DNA of 64,000 nt from Cyanophora paradoxa (taxonomy: Eukaryota; Glaucocystophyceae; Cyanophorales; Cyanophoraceae). Where the stretch lies: positions 55,262 through 119,261 of the forward strand of contig QPMI01000425.1 in NCBI GenBank assembly GCA_004431415.1, in the 5' to 3' direction. The translations under genes were made by a program, and so were the position numbers. How positions within the stretch are numbered: the first letter of the stretch is position 1; the number at the start of each line of letters is the position of its first letter. The notes beneath the pieces are model-generated. The model worked only from the letters and a program-made list of their open reading frames with translations. It ran no database searches and had not been told where the DNA came from. Shown here in pieces: positions 1 through 10,513 of the stretch.

Positions 1-3000
1 AGGAGATTAATTATATAATATTGTTGGGAAGGAGGGCCGGGAGGGGCGAGGTTCTCGCGGCCAGGCGCATGCACAGAGCTTGCGAATCGCTTAAACAGAA
101 TCTCGAATGCATATAGCATCGATGTGCAGGGCTGCGGAGGCGAGGGCGCGCAGAAATATGTGCAGGCCTGTCCAGGATCGAAAATTTGGCGTCGGCTGGC
201 TTTTCGTGCTTTGTCGCGGCAACAGAGGTCGCGGAAGGCTTCGTTTAGATCTCAAATGAATACTGTAGCGATGGGCATGCGTGGGGATGCGAGGGCGCGC
301 GGAAAGCTGTGCAGGTCCGTCCAGGATCGAATTTTCGGGGTGGGCTGGGTCCTCGCGGCCCGGCGCATACGCAAAGCGTGCGGAAGGCTTGATCTACATC
401 TCAGACGCTTATACTATTGTTCCGTGCATGCGCCGCGGCGCGGGCGCGCGGAAAGCTGTGCAGGCCCGTTCAGGATCGAATTTTTGCGTCGGCTGGGTTC
501 TCGTGCGCTGTCGCGCCTGCAGAGCTTGCGAAAAGCTTTAAAAAGAAGTCAACTGAAAATTGTAGCGATGCGCTCGCGTGAGGATGCGAGGGCGCGCGGA
601 AAGTTGTGCAGGTCCGTCCAGGATCGAATTTTCGGGGTCGGCTGGGTCCTCGCGGCCCGGCGCATTTAGAGACCGTGCGGAAGTCTTCTTCTACATCTCA
701 AATGCTTATACTATTGATGCGCGCATGCGCCGCGGCGTGGGCGCGCGGAAAGATCTCCGGGGCTGTGCAGGATCGAATTTTTGCCGTCAGGCACCTTTCT
801 GCGCTGTTCCGGCTCCGAAAAGCGGATATTTGGAGTGCGCAGGCCCTGCTATGTCTATGCGCACCAGTACGCCTCGAATGCGCGCGTCGCGGGACCGGGC
901 GGAACCGGCCGGATCAAAATTTCGGCCGACTCTTCGCAATGGAGCGTCGACGGCGCCCGAAATCGAGCTTGCGGCGATGCGCTCGCCCTCGCGCGTCATT
1001 CTGTATCGTTCTGGGGCGTCCCTGGCGCAGTTTCGTCGCGGGACCGGGCGGGACCGGGTCCCACTTTCTGACCCGGACTGCGTTTGTCGGAGGTTAAGTA
1101 CCGGAATTGATCCGGAGGGAAATTCGATTTTCGCGGGACGCCTACGGGGGAGCGGTCGTCTTAGGGGAGCTAGGACGCTAAAAATGGATCTAGAGGGGTC
1201 TGTGGCGGTTCGGGCAGCTGTGTAATGTCCATCAATCGCGTCCGTGTCGAGGCAGAATTAATAATTCTGCTTCGAGGGAGTGCGACACGGAAATTATTTA
1301 GCAGGGGGGATCTCGAGTGGAAAAAAAGGTTAAAAAAGGAATTTCGGTCGGCGGTTTTTGGGTTTGAGACAAGATCCGTGCTCCTGCGGAGCACTAAGTA
1401 CGGCGAAGCCTCGCGGACGCCCTCGCGGCTGTCACAGTAGGCGGGCAGCTGCAGCCCCGCCCAGTTGCATGGCCGGGCTTCAAAAGTTTCGCCGGCTTGG
1501 CACTGGGGCAATGGGCTGGCCCGCTATAGCCAGCTCGAGGGAGAGCTCGCTGGCCAGGGAGCAATGTAATGAGGAGAGCGAATATATAATGAACTAGGGG
1601 AGGAGTTGAACCGGTAACTCTTGCTTTTAACTGGTGGAGCAGATTGATAGGAGATTTATTTAATATTAATGTATTGTTGGGGGGGAGGCCCGGGAGGGGC
1701 GAGGTTCTCGCGGCCAGGCGCATGCACAGAGCTTGCGAATCGCTTAAACACAATCTCGAATGCATATAGCATCGATGTGCGGGGCTGCGGAGGCGAGGGC
1801 GCGCGGAAAGACGTGCAGGTCCATGCAGGATCGAATTTTCGGGGTCGGCTGAATTCTCGCGCCCTGTCGCGCCCTTGGGGCTTGCATTACGCTTTGAAAA
1901 GCTCTCAAATGAATATTATAGCGATGCCCATGCATGAGGACGCGAGGGCGCGCGGAACGCGGTTCAGTTCCCTCAAGGATCGAATTTTCGGGGTCGGCTG
2001 GGTCCCCGCGGCCCGGCGCATCTGCAAAGCGCGCGGAACGCTTGATCTACATCTCAAATGCTTATGCTATTGTTCCGCGCATGCGCCGTGGCGTGGGCGC
2101 GCGGAAAGATGTCCAGGCGTGTGCAGGATCGAATTTTTGCCGTCGGCTGGGTTCTCGTGCTCTTTCGCGTCTTCAAAGCTTGTGGAAAACTTTGATAAAA
2201 TCTCAAATGAATATTGCGACGATGCGCATGCGCGAGAATGCGAGGGCGCGCGGAAAGATGTTCAGGTCTGTCAAGGATCGAATTTTCGGGGTCGGCTGGG
2301 TGCTCGTGACCTGGTGCATTTAGACACCGTGCGGAAGTCTTTCTCTACATCTTAAATGGTTATGCTATCGTTCCGCGAAGATCCGTGCTCCTGCGGAGCA
2401 CTAAGTACGGCGAAGCCTCGCGGACGCTCTCGCGGCTGTCACAGTAGGCCTTGGCAGCCTAGGCCTAGCGCACTGGCCAGCGCGCTGCCCGGCCAAATGG
2501 CTGGCTGGAATTCGAAGCTGGCGGCCGGGCCATATATATGCATGCTGGCTCGCTAGCTATATATATAGCCAGAGGGCTGGGGGACGAACCTGGCTGGCCA
2601 GAGAGGAATGTAATGATCGAGGAGCTAGAGGGAATTTATAATTAGGGGAGGAGTTGGACGTACTGGCTTGCTTTTAACTGGTGGAGCATATTGAGAGGAG
2701 ATTTTATGTATTGGCTTGTGCACGTGGGGGGGGTGGGAGCCCGAGGATCCGGAGGGGCGAGGTTCTTGCAGCCAGGCGCATGCGCAGAGCTTGCCAATCG
2801 CTTAAAAAGAATCTCGCATGCATATAGTACCAATGTGCAGGGTTGCGGAGGCGAGGGCGCGAGGAAAGACGTGCAGGTCCATGCAGGATCGAATTTTCAG
2901 GGTCGGCTGGATTCTCGCGCCCTGTCGCGTTGTCGGGGGTCGCAAAAAGCTTAACGAAGATGTCAAATTACTATTGTAGCGATGCGCACGCGCGAGGATG

Positions 3001-6000
3001 CGAGGGCGCGCGGAAAGGTCTGCAGGTCTGTAGAGGATCGAATTTTCGGGGTGGGCTGGGTCCTCGCGGCCCGGCGCAGCTATAAAGCGTGCGGAAGGCT
3101 TCTTCTACATCTCAAATGCTTATGCTATTGTTCCGCGCATGCGCCGCGGCATGAGTGCGCGGAAAGATGTCCAGGCCGGTGCAGGATCAAATTTTTGCCG
3201 TCGGGTACCTTCGTGCGCTGTTCGGCATCCGAAAAGCGGATTTCGTGGGTGCGCAGGCCCTGCTATGTCTATGCGCGCCAGTGTGCATCGATTGCGCGCG
3301 TCGCGGGACCGGGTGGGACCGGCCGGATCAAATTTTCGGCCGACTCTTCGCACTGGAGCGTCGACGGCGCCCGAAATCGAGCTTGCGGCGATGCGCTCGC
3401 CCTCGCGCGTCATTCTGTATCGGTCTGGGGCGTCCCTGGCGCGGTTTCGTCGCGGGACCGCGGAAAGGTCTGCAGGTCTGTAGAGGATCGAATTTTCGGG
3501 GTCGGCTAGGTCCTCGCGGCCTGGTGCATTTATAAAGCGTGCGGAAGTCTTCTTGTACATCTTAAATGCTTATGCTATCGTTCCGCGCGTGCGCCGCGGC
3601 GCGGGCGCGCGGAAAGATGTCCGGGCCTGTGCAGGATCGAATTTTTGCTGTCGGGTACCTTCCTGCGCTGTTCGGCCTCTGAAAAGCGGATTTCGGGGGT
3701 GCGCAGGCCCTGCTATTTCTATGCGCGCTCGTACGCATCGTTTGTGCGCTTCGCGGGACCGGCCGGAACCGGCCGGATCAAATTTTCGGGCGACTGTTCG
3801 CACTGGAGCGTCGAGGGCGCCCGAAATCGAGCTTGCGGCGATGCGCTCGCCCTCGCGCGTCATTCTGTATCGCTCTGGGGCGTCCCTGGCGCGATTTCGT
3901 CGCGGGACCGGGCGGGACCGGGTCCCACCTTCTGACTCGGACTGCATTTGTCGGAGGTTAAGTACCGGAATTGATCCAGAGGGAAATTCGATTTTCGCGG
4001 GACGCCCACGGGGGAGCGGTCGTCTTAGGGGAGCCAGGACGCTAAAAATGGATCTAGAGAGGTCTGTGGGGGTTCGGGTGGGTGTGTGACTAGCGGCAAT
4101 CGCGTCCGTGTCGAGGCAGAATTATTAATTCTGCCTCGAGGGAGTGCGACACGGAAATTATTTAGCAGGGGGGATCTCGAGTGGAAAAAAAGGTTAAAAA
4201 AGGAATTTAGATCGTCGGTTTTTGGGTTTGAGACAAGATCCGTGCTCCTGCGGAGCACTAAGTACGGCGAAGCCTCGCGGACGCCCTCGCCGCTGTTACA
4301 GTAGGCCTATATATATAGGGCACTCAGCGACTGGCCAGCGGCCTGGCCGATCGCGAACAGCTTTCTGCAGCTGGCTGGAAGCTGGCTGGCTGACGGCCAG
4401 TCCAGCTAGCGCTGGCCGGCTAGAGGAATATTAATTTACTGAGGAACTAAAGGGTGGAGCAGATTGAGAAGAGATTAATTATAATATTGTTGGGAAGGAG
4501 GCCCGGGAGGGGCGAGGTTCTCGCGGCCAGGCGCATGCACAGAGCTTGCGAATCGCTTAAACAGAATCTCGCGATCGAATGTATATAGCATCGATGTGCG
4601 GGGCTGCGGAGGCGAGGGCGCGCGGAAAGACGTGCAGGTCCATGCAGGATCGAATTTTCGGGGTCGGCTGGATTCTCGCGCCCTGTCGCGTCCTCGGAGC
4701 TCGCGAAAAGCTTAACAAAGATCTCAAATTACTATTGTAGCGATGCGCACGCGCGAGGATGCGAGGGCGCGCGGAAAGCTGTGCAGGTCCGTATACGTAC
4801 AGGATCGAATTTTCGGGGTCGGCTGGGTCCTCGCGGCTCGGCGCATACGCAAAGCGTGCGGAAGTCTTTGCCTACATCTCAAATGCTTATGCTATTGTTC
4901 CGCGCATGCGCCGCGGCGTGGGCGCGCGGAAAGATGTCCGGGTCCGTGCAGGATCGAATTTTTGCCGTCGGCTGGGTTCTCGTGCTCTTTCGCGTCTTCG
5001 AAGCTTGTGGAAGGCTTTGATAAAATCTCAAATGAATATTGTAGCGATGCGCATGCGCGAGAATGCGAGGGCGTGCGGAAAGATGTTCAGGTCCGTACAG
5101 GATCGAATTTTCGGGGTCGGCTGGGTCCTCGCGGCCTGGTGCATTTAGAGACCGTGCGGAAGTCTTCTTCTACATCTAAAATGCATATGCTATCGTTCCG
5201 CGCATGCGCCGCGGCGTGGGCGCGCGGAAAGATCTCCGGGCCTGTCTAGGATCGAATTCTTGCCGTCGGGTATGTCCAGGATCGAATTTTTGCGTCGGCT
5301 GGGTTCTCGTGCCCTGTCGCGCCTGCAGAGCTTGCGAAAAGCTTTAAAAAGGAGTCAACTGAAAATTGTAGCGATGCGCTCGCGTGAGGATGCGAGGGCG
5401 CGCGGAAAGTTGTGCAGGTCCGTCCAGGATCGAATTTCCGGGGTCGGCTGGGTCCTCGCGGCCCGGCGCATTTAGAGACCGTGCGGAAGGCTTCTTCTAC
5501 ATCTCAAATGCTTATGCTATCGTTCCGCGCATGCGCCGCGGCGCGGGCGCGCGGAAAGATCTCCGGGCCTGTCTAGGATCGAATTTTTGCCGTCGGGTAC
5601 CTTCCTGCGCTCTTCCGGCTCCGAAAAGCGGATTTCGGGGGTGCGCAGGCGCTGCTATGTCTATGCGCGCCCGTACGCATCGATTGCGCGCGTCGCGGGA
5701 CCGGCCGGAACCGGCCGGATCAAATTTTCGGCCGACTCTTCGCACTGGAGCGTCGACGGCGCGCGAAATCGGGTTTGCGGCGATGCGCTCGCCCTCGCGC
5801 GTCATTCTGTATCGTTCTGGGGCGTTCCTGGCGCGATTTTGTCGCGGGACCGGGCGGGACCGGGTCCCACCTTCTGACTCGGACTGGATTTGTCGGAGGT
5901 TAAGAACCGGAATTGATCCAGAGGAATATTCGATATTCGCGCGACGCCCACGGGAGAGCGGTCGTCTTAGGGGAGCCAGGACGCTAAAATTGGCTCTAGA

Positions 6001-6177
6001 GAGGTCTGTGGGGGTTCGGGTGGCTGTGTGACTAGCAGCAATCGCGTCTGTGTCGAGGCAAAATTAATAATTCTGCCTCGAGGGAGTGCGACACGGAAAT
6101 TATTTAGCAGGGGGGATCTCGAGTGGAAAAAAAGGTTAAAAAAGGAATTTAGATCGTCGGTTTTTGGGTTTGAGAAA
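1..6177. repeat. Nested satellite array: four large units of ~149-bp monomers
   Basis: Four related GC-rich units begin near 1, 1650, 2697 and 4469. Each opens with an AT-rich stretch followed by a GGCGAGGTTCTCGCGGCCAG-like block. Inside, a monomer containing AGGATCGAATTTT recurs at 174, 323, 472, 620 and 769, a spacing of 148-149 bp. Three units end in a conserved tail with CCTGCGGAGCACTAAGTACG, then a variable CTGGCC-rich spacer; the fourth is cut short at the 16-bp repeat at 6175. Several frames stay open through the repeats, but they are alternative frames of the same repeat and I do not call them genes. Function unknown; satellite or subtelomeric DNA is the simplest reading. Confidence 0.8.
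1242..1288. repeat. Conserved nested palindrome of the satellite unit
   Basis: An inner inverted repeat (TCGAGGCAGAATTA facing TAATTCTGCTTCGA) lies inside an outer GTGTCG/CGACAC pair. The same structure recurs near 4112-4158 and 6048-6094, so it is a fixed landmark of the larger unit. Confidence 0.7.
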
Positions 6178-6255
6178 GAGGCTTCGCCTGAAAGAGGCTT
6201 CGCCTGAAAGAGGCTTCGCCTGAAAGAGGCTTCGCCTGAAAGAGGCTTCGCCTGA
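6175..6255. repeat. 16-bp tandem repeat, five copies
   Basis: AAAGAGGCTTCGCCTG is repeated five times head to tail. Each copy contains the small hairpin AGGC-TTC-GCCT. The array sits exactly where the fourth satellite unit stops and the degraded element end begins. Confidence 0.85.
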
Positions 6256-7690
6256 CCATTACAACCTCACTGTGATTGGTCGAACATCGAAAACCACATA
6301 AAAAACTACTTTGTGGCATGCTATATGTTTTCGGACTCGCCGTGATGTGATGACCCCGAATATGTCGGTGACGCCGGTGTATACATGTATATGCTGTTTT
6401 TTTCGTTTTTTTGAGTTGTAATTTTTTGGGTTGTAATGTTTTTGGGTTGTAATGTTTTTGGGTTGTAATTTTTTAAACCATTACAACCTCACAGTGATTG
6501 GTCGAACATCGAAAACCACATAAAAAACTACTTTGTGGCATGCTATATGTTTTCGGACTCGCCGTGATGTGATGACCCCGAATATGTCGGTGACGCCGGT
6601 ATATATATGTATATGTCGTCATATGCAAAAAAAACAAAACAAAAACAAAAAAATTCAAAGTTTGGCGGGATCACACACACGGAGGTTCGGACATATATAC
6701 GAAATATATACATGACTGAATTGTTATTTTTCATAGAACTCGCATGTAGTTTGCATGTATCTTGCATAGTGGGCGGGGCGCGAGTGTATTTTAACGTGGT
6801 CTATCGTCGTACTTTGTCGTAAATATGCTAATCGTACATTTCGATTCGTACATTTCGATTGAAGTCGCAAGTTTGTGCAGGTGGGCATTTTCGGCATGCT
6901 TGCTCATGCACAAACTTGCTTTAAAAAATATAAATCTCATTTTAAAATCATAAATTAGCTCGTCCGAGTCTCACTATAACACTGTCGGCATTTATAGTAG
7001 AGACCATCCTTCGTACTTTGCTTTTTATTATACTCGCTTGCAGGCTTCTCAATCTTGCAATCCGGGCATATCTTCGATTGTACTTCGATTTTCGGACGCG
7101 TTTTTAAGACATTGTGATAGTGATCATTTTGATAGTCACGGTGGCACTCTATGCATCTCCAATATAATGTTATATTTCCCGACTTGCACTTGCGCAAAGG
7201 GAACCACGATGCAGGCTTGACCTCTTTGCACACATTGCACAGTTTACTTTTAGGTAAGGGGAGCTGATTACCCGGCATCTTTATACTTGTATAGTGGGAA
7301 ATCTTTAAGTGGGGATATACGCACTATATAAGTTAATTTAACCTATCGGTGGGGCTCACCTTGATTTTTCAAATTGGACTACTGAAAACAGTTCGACAAG
7401 GATCAGGAACATTACGCAAAAAATAGGGTCTTACTGTCCTTACTGAGAGATCGGAAGGCGGAATAAAGGCTTACTGAAAATGGTAAGGGATTAGAGAGAA
7501 GATTATATGTAGGTTTTTGTGATTGGTTTCAGTAAGGAGGAGTTAGATGTTTGAAAAATACAGTGCTAATTTATGATTTGTTACTGAGCCTTACTGAGAA
7601 ATTTGAAAATGGATAATGGGCTTACTGAGAATGGTAGTGGGGAAAGAAAGAAGAGGGCGCGCAATTGGTGGGGCTTACCTGCAAGCGAGC
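6256..7690. mobile_element. Remnant end of a Polinton-like element (orphan terminal repeat)
   Basis: This stretch is an inverted, diverged counterpart of the left end of element 1 (8876-10010). It has the same zinc-ribbon gene (6955-7278), the same CTTACTGA-type motifs (7420-7640), and an outer edge reading GGGGCTTACCTGCAAGCGAGC, close to GGGGTCTACCTTGGAGCGAGC of element 1. Its inner part includes a ~143-bp direct duplication (6256-6398 and 6478-6620) that also resembles 9880-10000. No capsid or polymerase gene accompanies it, so it is a truncated or recombined leftover. The flank after the edge is CAGATG; no partner duplication is visible. Confidence 0.75.
6955..7278 (-). CDS. Zinc-ribbon protein of the orphan element end
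   Basis: This 107-residue protein has two successive Cys-x2-Cys/Cys-x2-Cys modules (CNVC...CIEC near residues 14-45 and CPDC...CRQC near 70-100), each with a KPAS-type stretch after the first pair. It is clearly homologous to the gene present in both terminal repeats of element 1 and starts at the equivalent MPGNQLPLPK. Such paired zinc ribbons usually bind DNA or RNA or assist nucleases; no catalytic domain is visible. The frame is intact although the surrounding element is lost. Role unknown. Confidence 0.7.
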   Translation of the reverse strand: MPGNQLPLPKSKLCNVCKEVKPASWFPLRKCKSGNITLYWRCIECHRDYQNDHYHNVLKTRPKIEVQSKICPDCKIEKPASEYNKKQSTKDGLYYKCRQCYSETRTS

Positions 7691-7841
7691 CAGATGCGGA
7701 GGTGGACGACGAGGAGGAGGAAGAGAATTGAACGGACCGACTCATGGCTCTGCATCTAATTCATAGATTCCATATATTCATTCATAGTTTGAACATTTGT
7801 CATGTATAGCACAATGGCGGGAGGGTAGTAACCGGGTAGCA

Positions 7842-7854
7842 TTATATATATATA
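7842..7854 (+). promoter_or_regulatory. Possible TATA element upstream of the H3 variant
   Basis: TTATATATATATA lies about 360 bp before the H3 start codon in host DNA between two element ends. The distance implies a long leader or an upstream intron, so this is only a candidate. Confidence 0.25.
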
Positions 7855-8212
7855 GGTTTTCGTAGGTCATTTCGCTTCGCATACGAGATAAAGAGTGTAA
7901 ATCAATTTCTTATAAAGTATCACGCAACGATGGCATACGAATCAACCGCACCGGGGCGCGGTTGGCTAGGGCGGGAAGCTGGGCGACCGCGGGCCGGGGC
8001 GCTGGAGCTCCGAGGGCGTGCTCCTGGTAGCGGACGCTAGATGGCAGGGCCAAAGCACTGGAAGAGGGCCCGGAATGCGTCGGTAAAATATTCTCACGTG
8101 CTGCATCCCTACGAAGCATGATGCACGCGACGTACACTGCGAGCACCCCTATGCTTGGTGCGCGCTTTCGATTGCGTACCCGGCCAGTCCGTGCATCTGA
8201 TCCGCGTCAACT

Positions 8213-8772
8213 ATGGCGCGTGTGAAGGTGACGCCGAAGAAATCCGATCAACGGATGGCCTCCAAGGCCGCCACCGGGTCCCGTGGTCCGCGCAGGGCCA
8301 AGACGGGAACGAAGAGTGTCATTCCGGGAAGGAAACCTCACCGTTATCGTCCAGGTGCGAATGCTATCGCCCCATATCGTACCTCGCGGTGCGTGGATGA
8401 TTACCACGTCTGCCCGAACCCGCAGGCACTGTCGCGCTTCGTGAAATCCGCAAATACCAGAAGACGACAGATCTCCTCCTTCGCAAGCTGCCGTTCCAGC
8501 GGCTGGTGCGCGAGATAGCACAGAACTACGGCATGCCGGACAAGCGCTTCCAATCCTCCAGCGTCCTTGCGCTACAGGAAGCCAGCGAGGCGTACCTTAT
8601 CGGCCTTTTCCAGGACGCAAATCTATGCGCTATCCACGCAAAGAGGTGCATTGCGACCTACTGATCATGAATACAACTACACTGCTTACATCTTACAGGC
8701 CCGACGCGCAGGGTGACGCTCATGCCAAAGGATATGCAACTCGCCCGTCGCATCCGAGGCGAGCGCACATAA
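8213..8772 (+). CDS. Histone H3 variant, three exons (8213-8354, 8426-8645, 8712-8772)
   Basis: Conceptual splicing at two GT-AG introns (8355-8425 and 8646-8711) gives a 140-residue H3. Visible family marks are [46 protein letters not shown] and [15 protein letters not shown], so the whole histone fold is present. The N-terminal tail (residues 1-48) is nothing like the canonical ARTKQTARKSTGGK tail and is three residues longer. Loop 1 reads NYGMPDK where canonical H3 has DFKTDL, one residue longer. Introns, a divergent tail and a longer loop 1 fit a replacement or specialised variant; the longer loop 1 is also typical of centromeric H3, but helices 2 and 3 look canonical, so that is only a possibility. 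It lies between two inverted element ends, and element 1 inserted 103 bp past its stop. Confidence 0.88.
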
Positions 8773-8869
8773 ATCGTACGATTTCCAGGACGTGAGGTGT
8801 GCTCCGACAACTCCGGTGTAATCCAATTCATGATAGAGTATGTTTAACGCTTCACGAGATTATGTTGCA

Positions 8870-8875
8870 CGTACA
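8870..8875. repeat. Target site duplication, left copy (CGTACA)
   Basis: CGTACA directly precedes the left terminal repeat and is repeated exactly after the right one (35026-35031). Six-base duplications are the hallmark of Polinton/Maverick integration by a retroviral-type integrase. Confidence 0.88.
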
Positions 8876-9742
8876 GCTCGCTCCAAGGTAGACCCCACCA
8901 ATTGCGCGCGACCATTTTCAATAAGCACATTTACAGCATCACGAATCTCAGTCACAAAATCACAAATTCGCACTGAGCCACACTACATTTTTCAAACATC
9001 TAACCTCTCCTTACTGAAACCAATCACAAAAACCTACACATAATCTTCTCTCTAATCCCTTACCATTTTCAGTAAGCCCTAAAACCCTCTCTCGATTTCT
9101 CAGTAAGGACAGTAAGACCCTTATTTTTACGAAATGTTCCCGATCGTTTCCAAACTGTTTACAGTTACCCAAATTGAAAAATCAAGGTGAGCCCCACCGA
9201 TAGCTCAAATCAACATATAAAATGCGTTGATCCCCACTTAAAGGTTTCCCGCTATTTAGCTATAAAGATGCCGAGCAATCAACTCCCACTACCCAAAAGG
9301 AAGCAATGCACTATCTGCAAAGTAGATAGACCTGCATCGTGTTTTAGTTTGCGTAAATTAAAAACTGGTAATGTCGCATTGACTCCAAGATGCATCGAAT
9401 GCGACCGCGACTATCACCTTGACCTGTATCACAATGTCTTAAAAACGCGTCCGAAAATCGAAGTGCAATCGAAGATATGCTCGCACTGCAAGATTGAGAA
9501 GCCTGCAAGCGAGTATAATAAAAAACAAAGCACAAAGGATGGTCTCTACTATCAATGCCGAGAGTGTTATAGCAAAACTCGTAAGAGTTAAACCGAATTT
9601 CATTTTATATTTTTTAAAGCAAGCTTGTGCATGAGCAAGCATGCCGATAATGCCCACCTGCACACACTCGCGACTTCAATCGAAATGTTCCATTTAATGC
9701 ACTGGAACCACTCGCGCCCCGCCCACTATGCAAGATACATGC
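8876..9742. repeat. Element 1 terminal inverted repeat, left
   Basis: It starts GCTCGCTCCAAGGTAGAC and matches the reverse complement of 34159-35025 over 867 bp, ending at ...CAAGATACATGC, where the two sides diverge. It holds a complete zinc-ribbon gene and several CTTACTGA/TCAGTAAG motifs near the outer end. Confidence 0.92.
9268..9591 (+). CDS. Zinc-ribbon protein in left terminal repeat
   Basis: A 107-residue protein with two zinc-ribbon-like modules: CTIC...CIEC near residues 14-45 and CSHC...CREC near 70-100. The second has the KICSHCKIEKPASEYNKK pattern common in small Cys4 domains linked to HNH-type nucleases; no nuclease residues are seen. I start it at MPSNQLPLPK because the diverged copy at 6955-7278 begins at the same point; the frame is open further upstream to 9187. 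An identical copy lies in the right repeat (34310-34633). It reads inward from the terminus, so it could be expressed from either end. Function is not known; a role at the element ends (replication or regulation) is a guess. Confidence 0.72.
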   Translation: MPSNQLPLPKRKQCTICKVDRPASCFSLRKLKTGNVALTPRCIECDRDYHLDLYHNVLKTRPKIEVQSKICSHCKIEKPASEYNKKQSTKDGLYYQCRECYSKTRKS

Positions 9743-10008
9743 AAACTACATGCGAGTTCTATGAAAACAATAACGATTTAGTCATGTATATATTTCGTAT
9801 ATATGTCCGAACCTCCGTGTGTGTGATCCCGCACAACTTTGAATTTTTTTGTTTTTTGTTTTGTTTTTTTTCGCATATGACGACATATACATATATATAC
9901 CGGCGTCACCGACATATTCGGGGTCATCACATCGCGGCGATTCCGAAAACATATAGCATGCCAGAAAGTAGTTTTTGAAGTGTTTTTCGATGTTCAACCA
10001 ATCGCAAG

Positions 10009-10275
10009 CAGGGCGAGGAGGCTTGTCTAGGCTTGTTGAGGCGGCTTGTCTAGGCTTGTCTAGGCTTGTCTAGGCTTGTCTAGCGGCTTGTAATTGTAAT
10101 TGTAATGCTGACGGCTTGTAATTGTAATATAGCATTCATGAGTGACAGGGGGGATACCTAAAAGGAGACAGTTCTATTCATAAAGGAGACACCGGGGATA
10201 CCATAAAGGAGACACCGGGGATACCGGATAAGAGACAGGTTTCTATTGACAGGTGTCGACAGCTGTCGTTTCTAT
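10009..10275. repeat. Subterminal short repeats of element 1
   Basis: GCTTGTCTAG is repeated about six times (10021-10090), followed by TTGTAATTGTAAT runs, two copies of ATAAAGGAGACACCGGGGATACC (10179-10225) and two copies of TCTATTGACAGGTGTC (10232-10280). An A-rich stretch follows to about 10,370. I see no gene from 9743 to 10513. Confidence 0.65.
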
Positions 10276-10513
10276 TGACAGGTGTCACATGCAAAAAAAA
10301 CCAAACAAAAGGCAAACAAAAAACAAACAAAACAGCAAAACTAACAAAACTCGAAAAACAAACGAAACCGCACCACAAACCGTTAAACGCTTGTATCTCT
10401 TCACCAGCTCATCGCCTCGCAAAACCAAAAATAGCGCCGTGACCGTCTTGACGAGACCAGCACGCACATGTAGATATCATAGGGTCATTAAAATATGTGT
10501 CAAATAATTAATA

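Noticed and set aside
1598-1645. tRNA-like internal promoter box (GGTTCAACTCC on the minus strand, CTTTTAA loop on the plus strand)
   Set aside because: No acceptor, D or anticodon stems can be paired into a cloverleaf; the segment varies between satellite units.
124-6031. Many open frames of 60-230 codons within the satellite
   Set aside because: They are the same repeat read in different frames, Arg/Ala/Cys-rich, with no known domain or conserved start.
6473-6822. Short hydrophobic frames in the orphan element end
   Set aside because: They arise from AT-rich, T-run sequence and have no conserved counterpart in element 1.
7694-7730. Acidic reading frame ending DDEEEEEN-stop just outside the orphan element end
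   Set aside because: It could be the last exon of an interrupted host gene, but no upstream exon is visible.
8213-8772. H3 copy as a processed or dead pseudogene
   Set aside because: Two well-formed introns in correct phase and no internal stop make a functional gene more likely.
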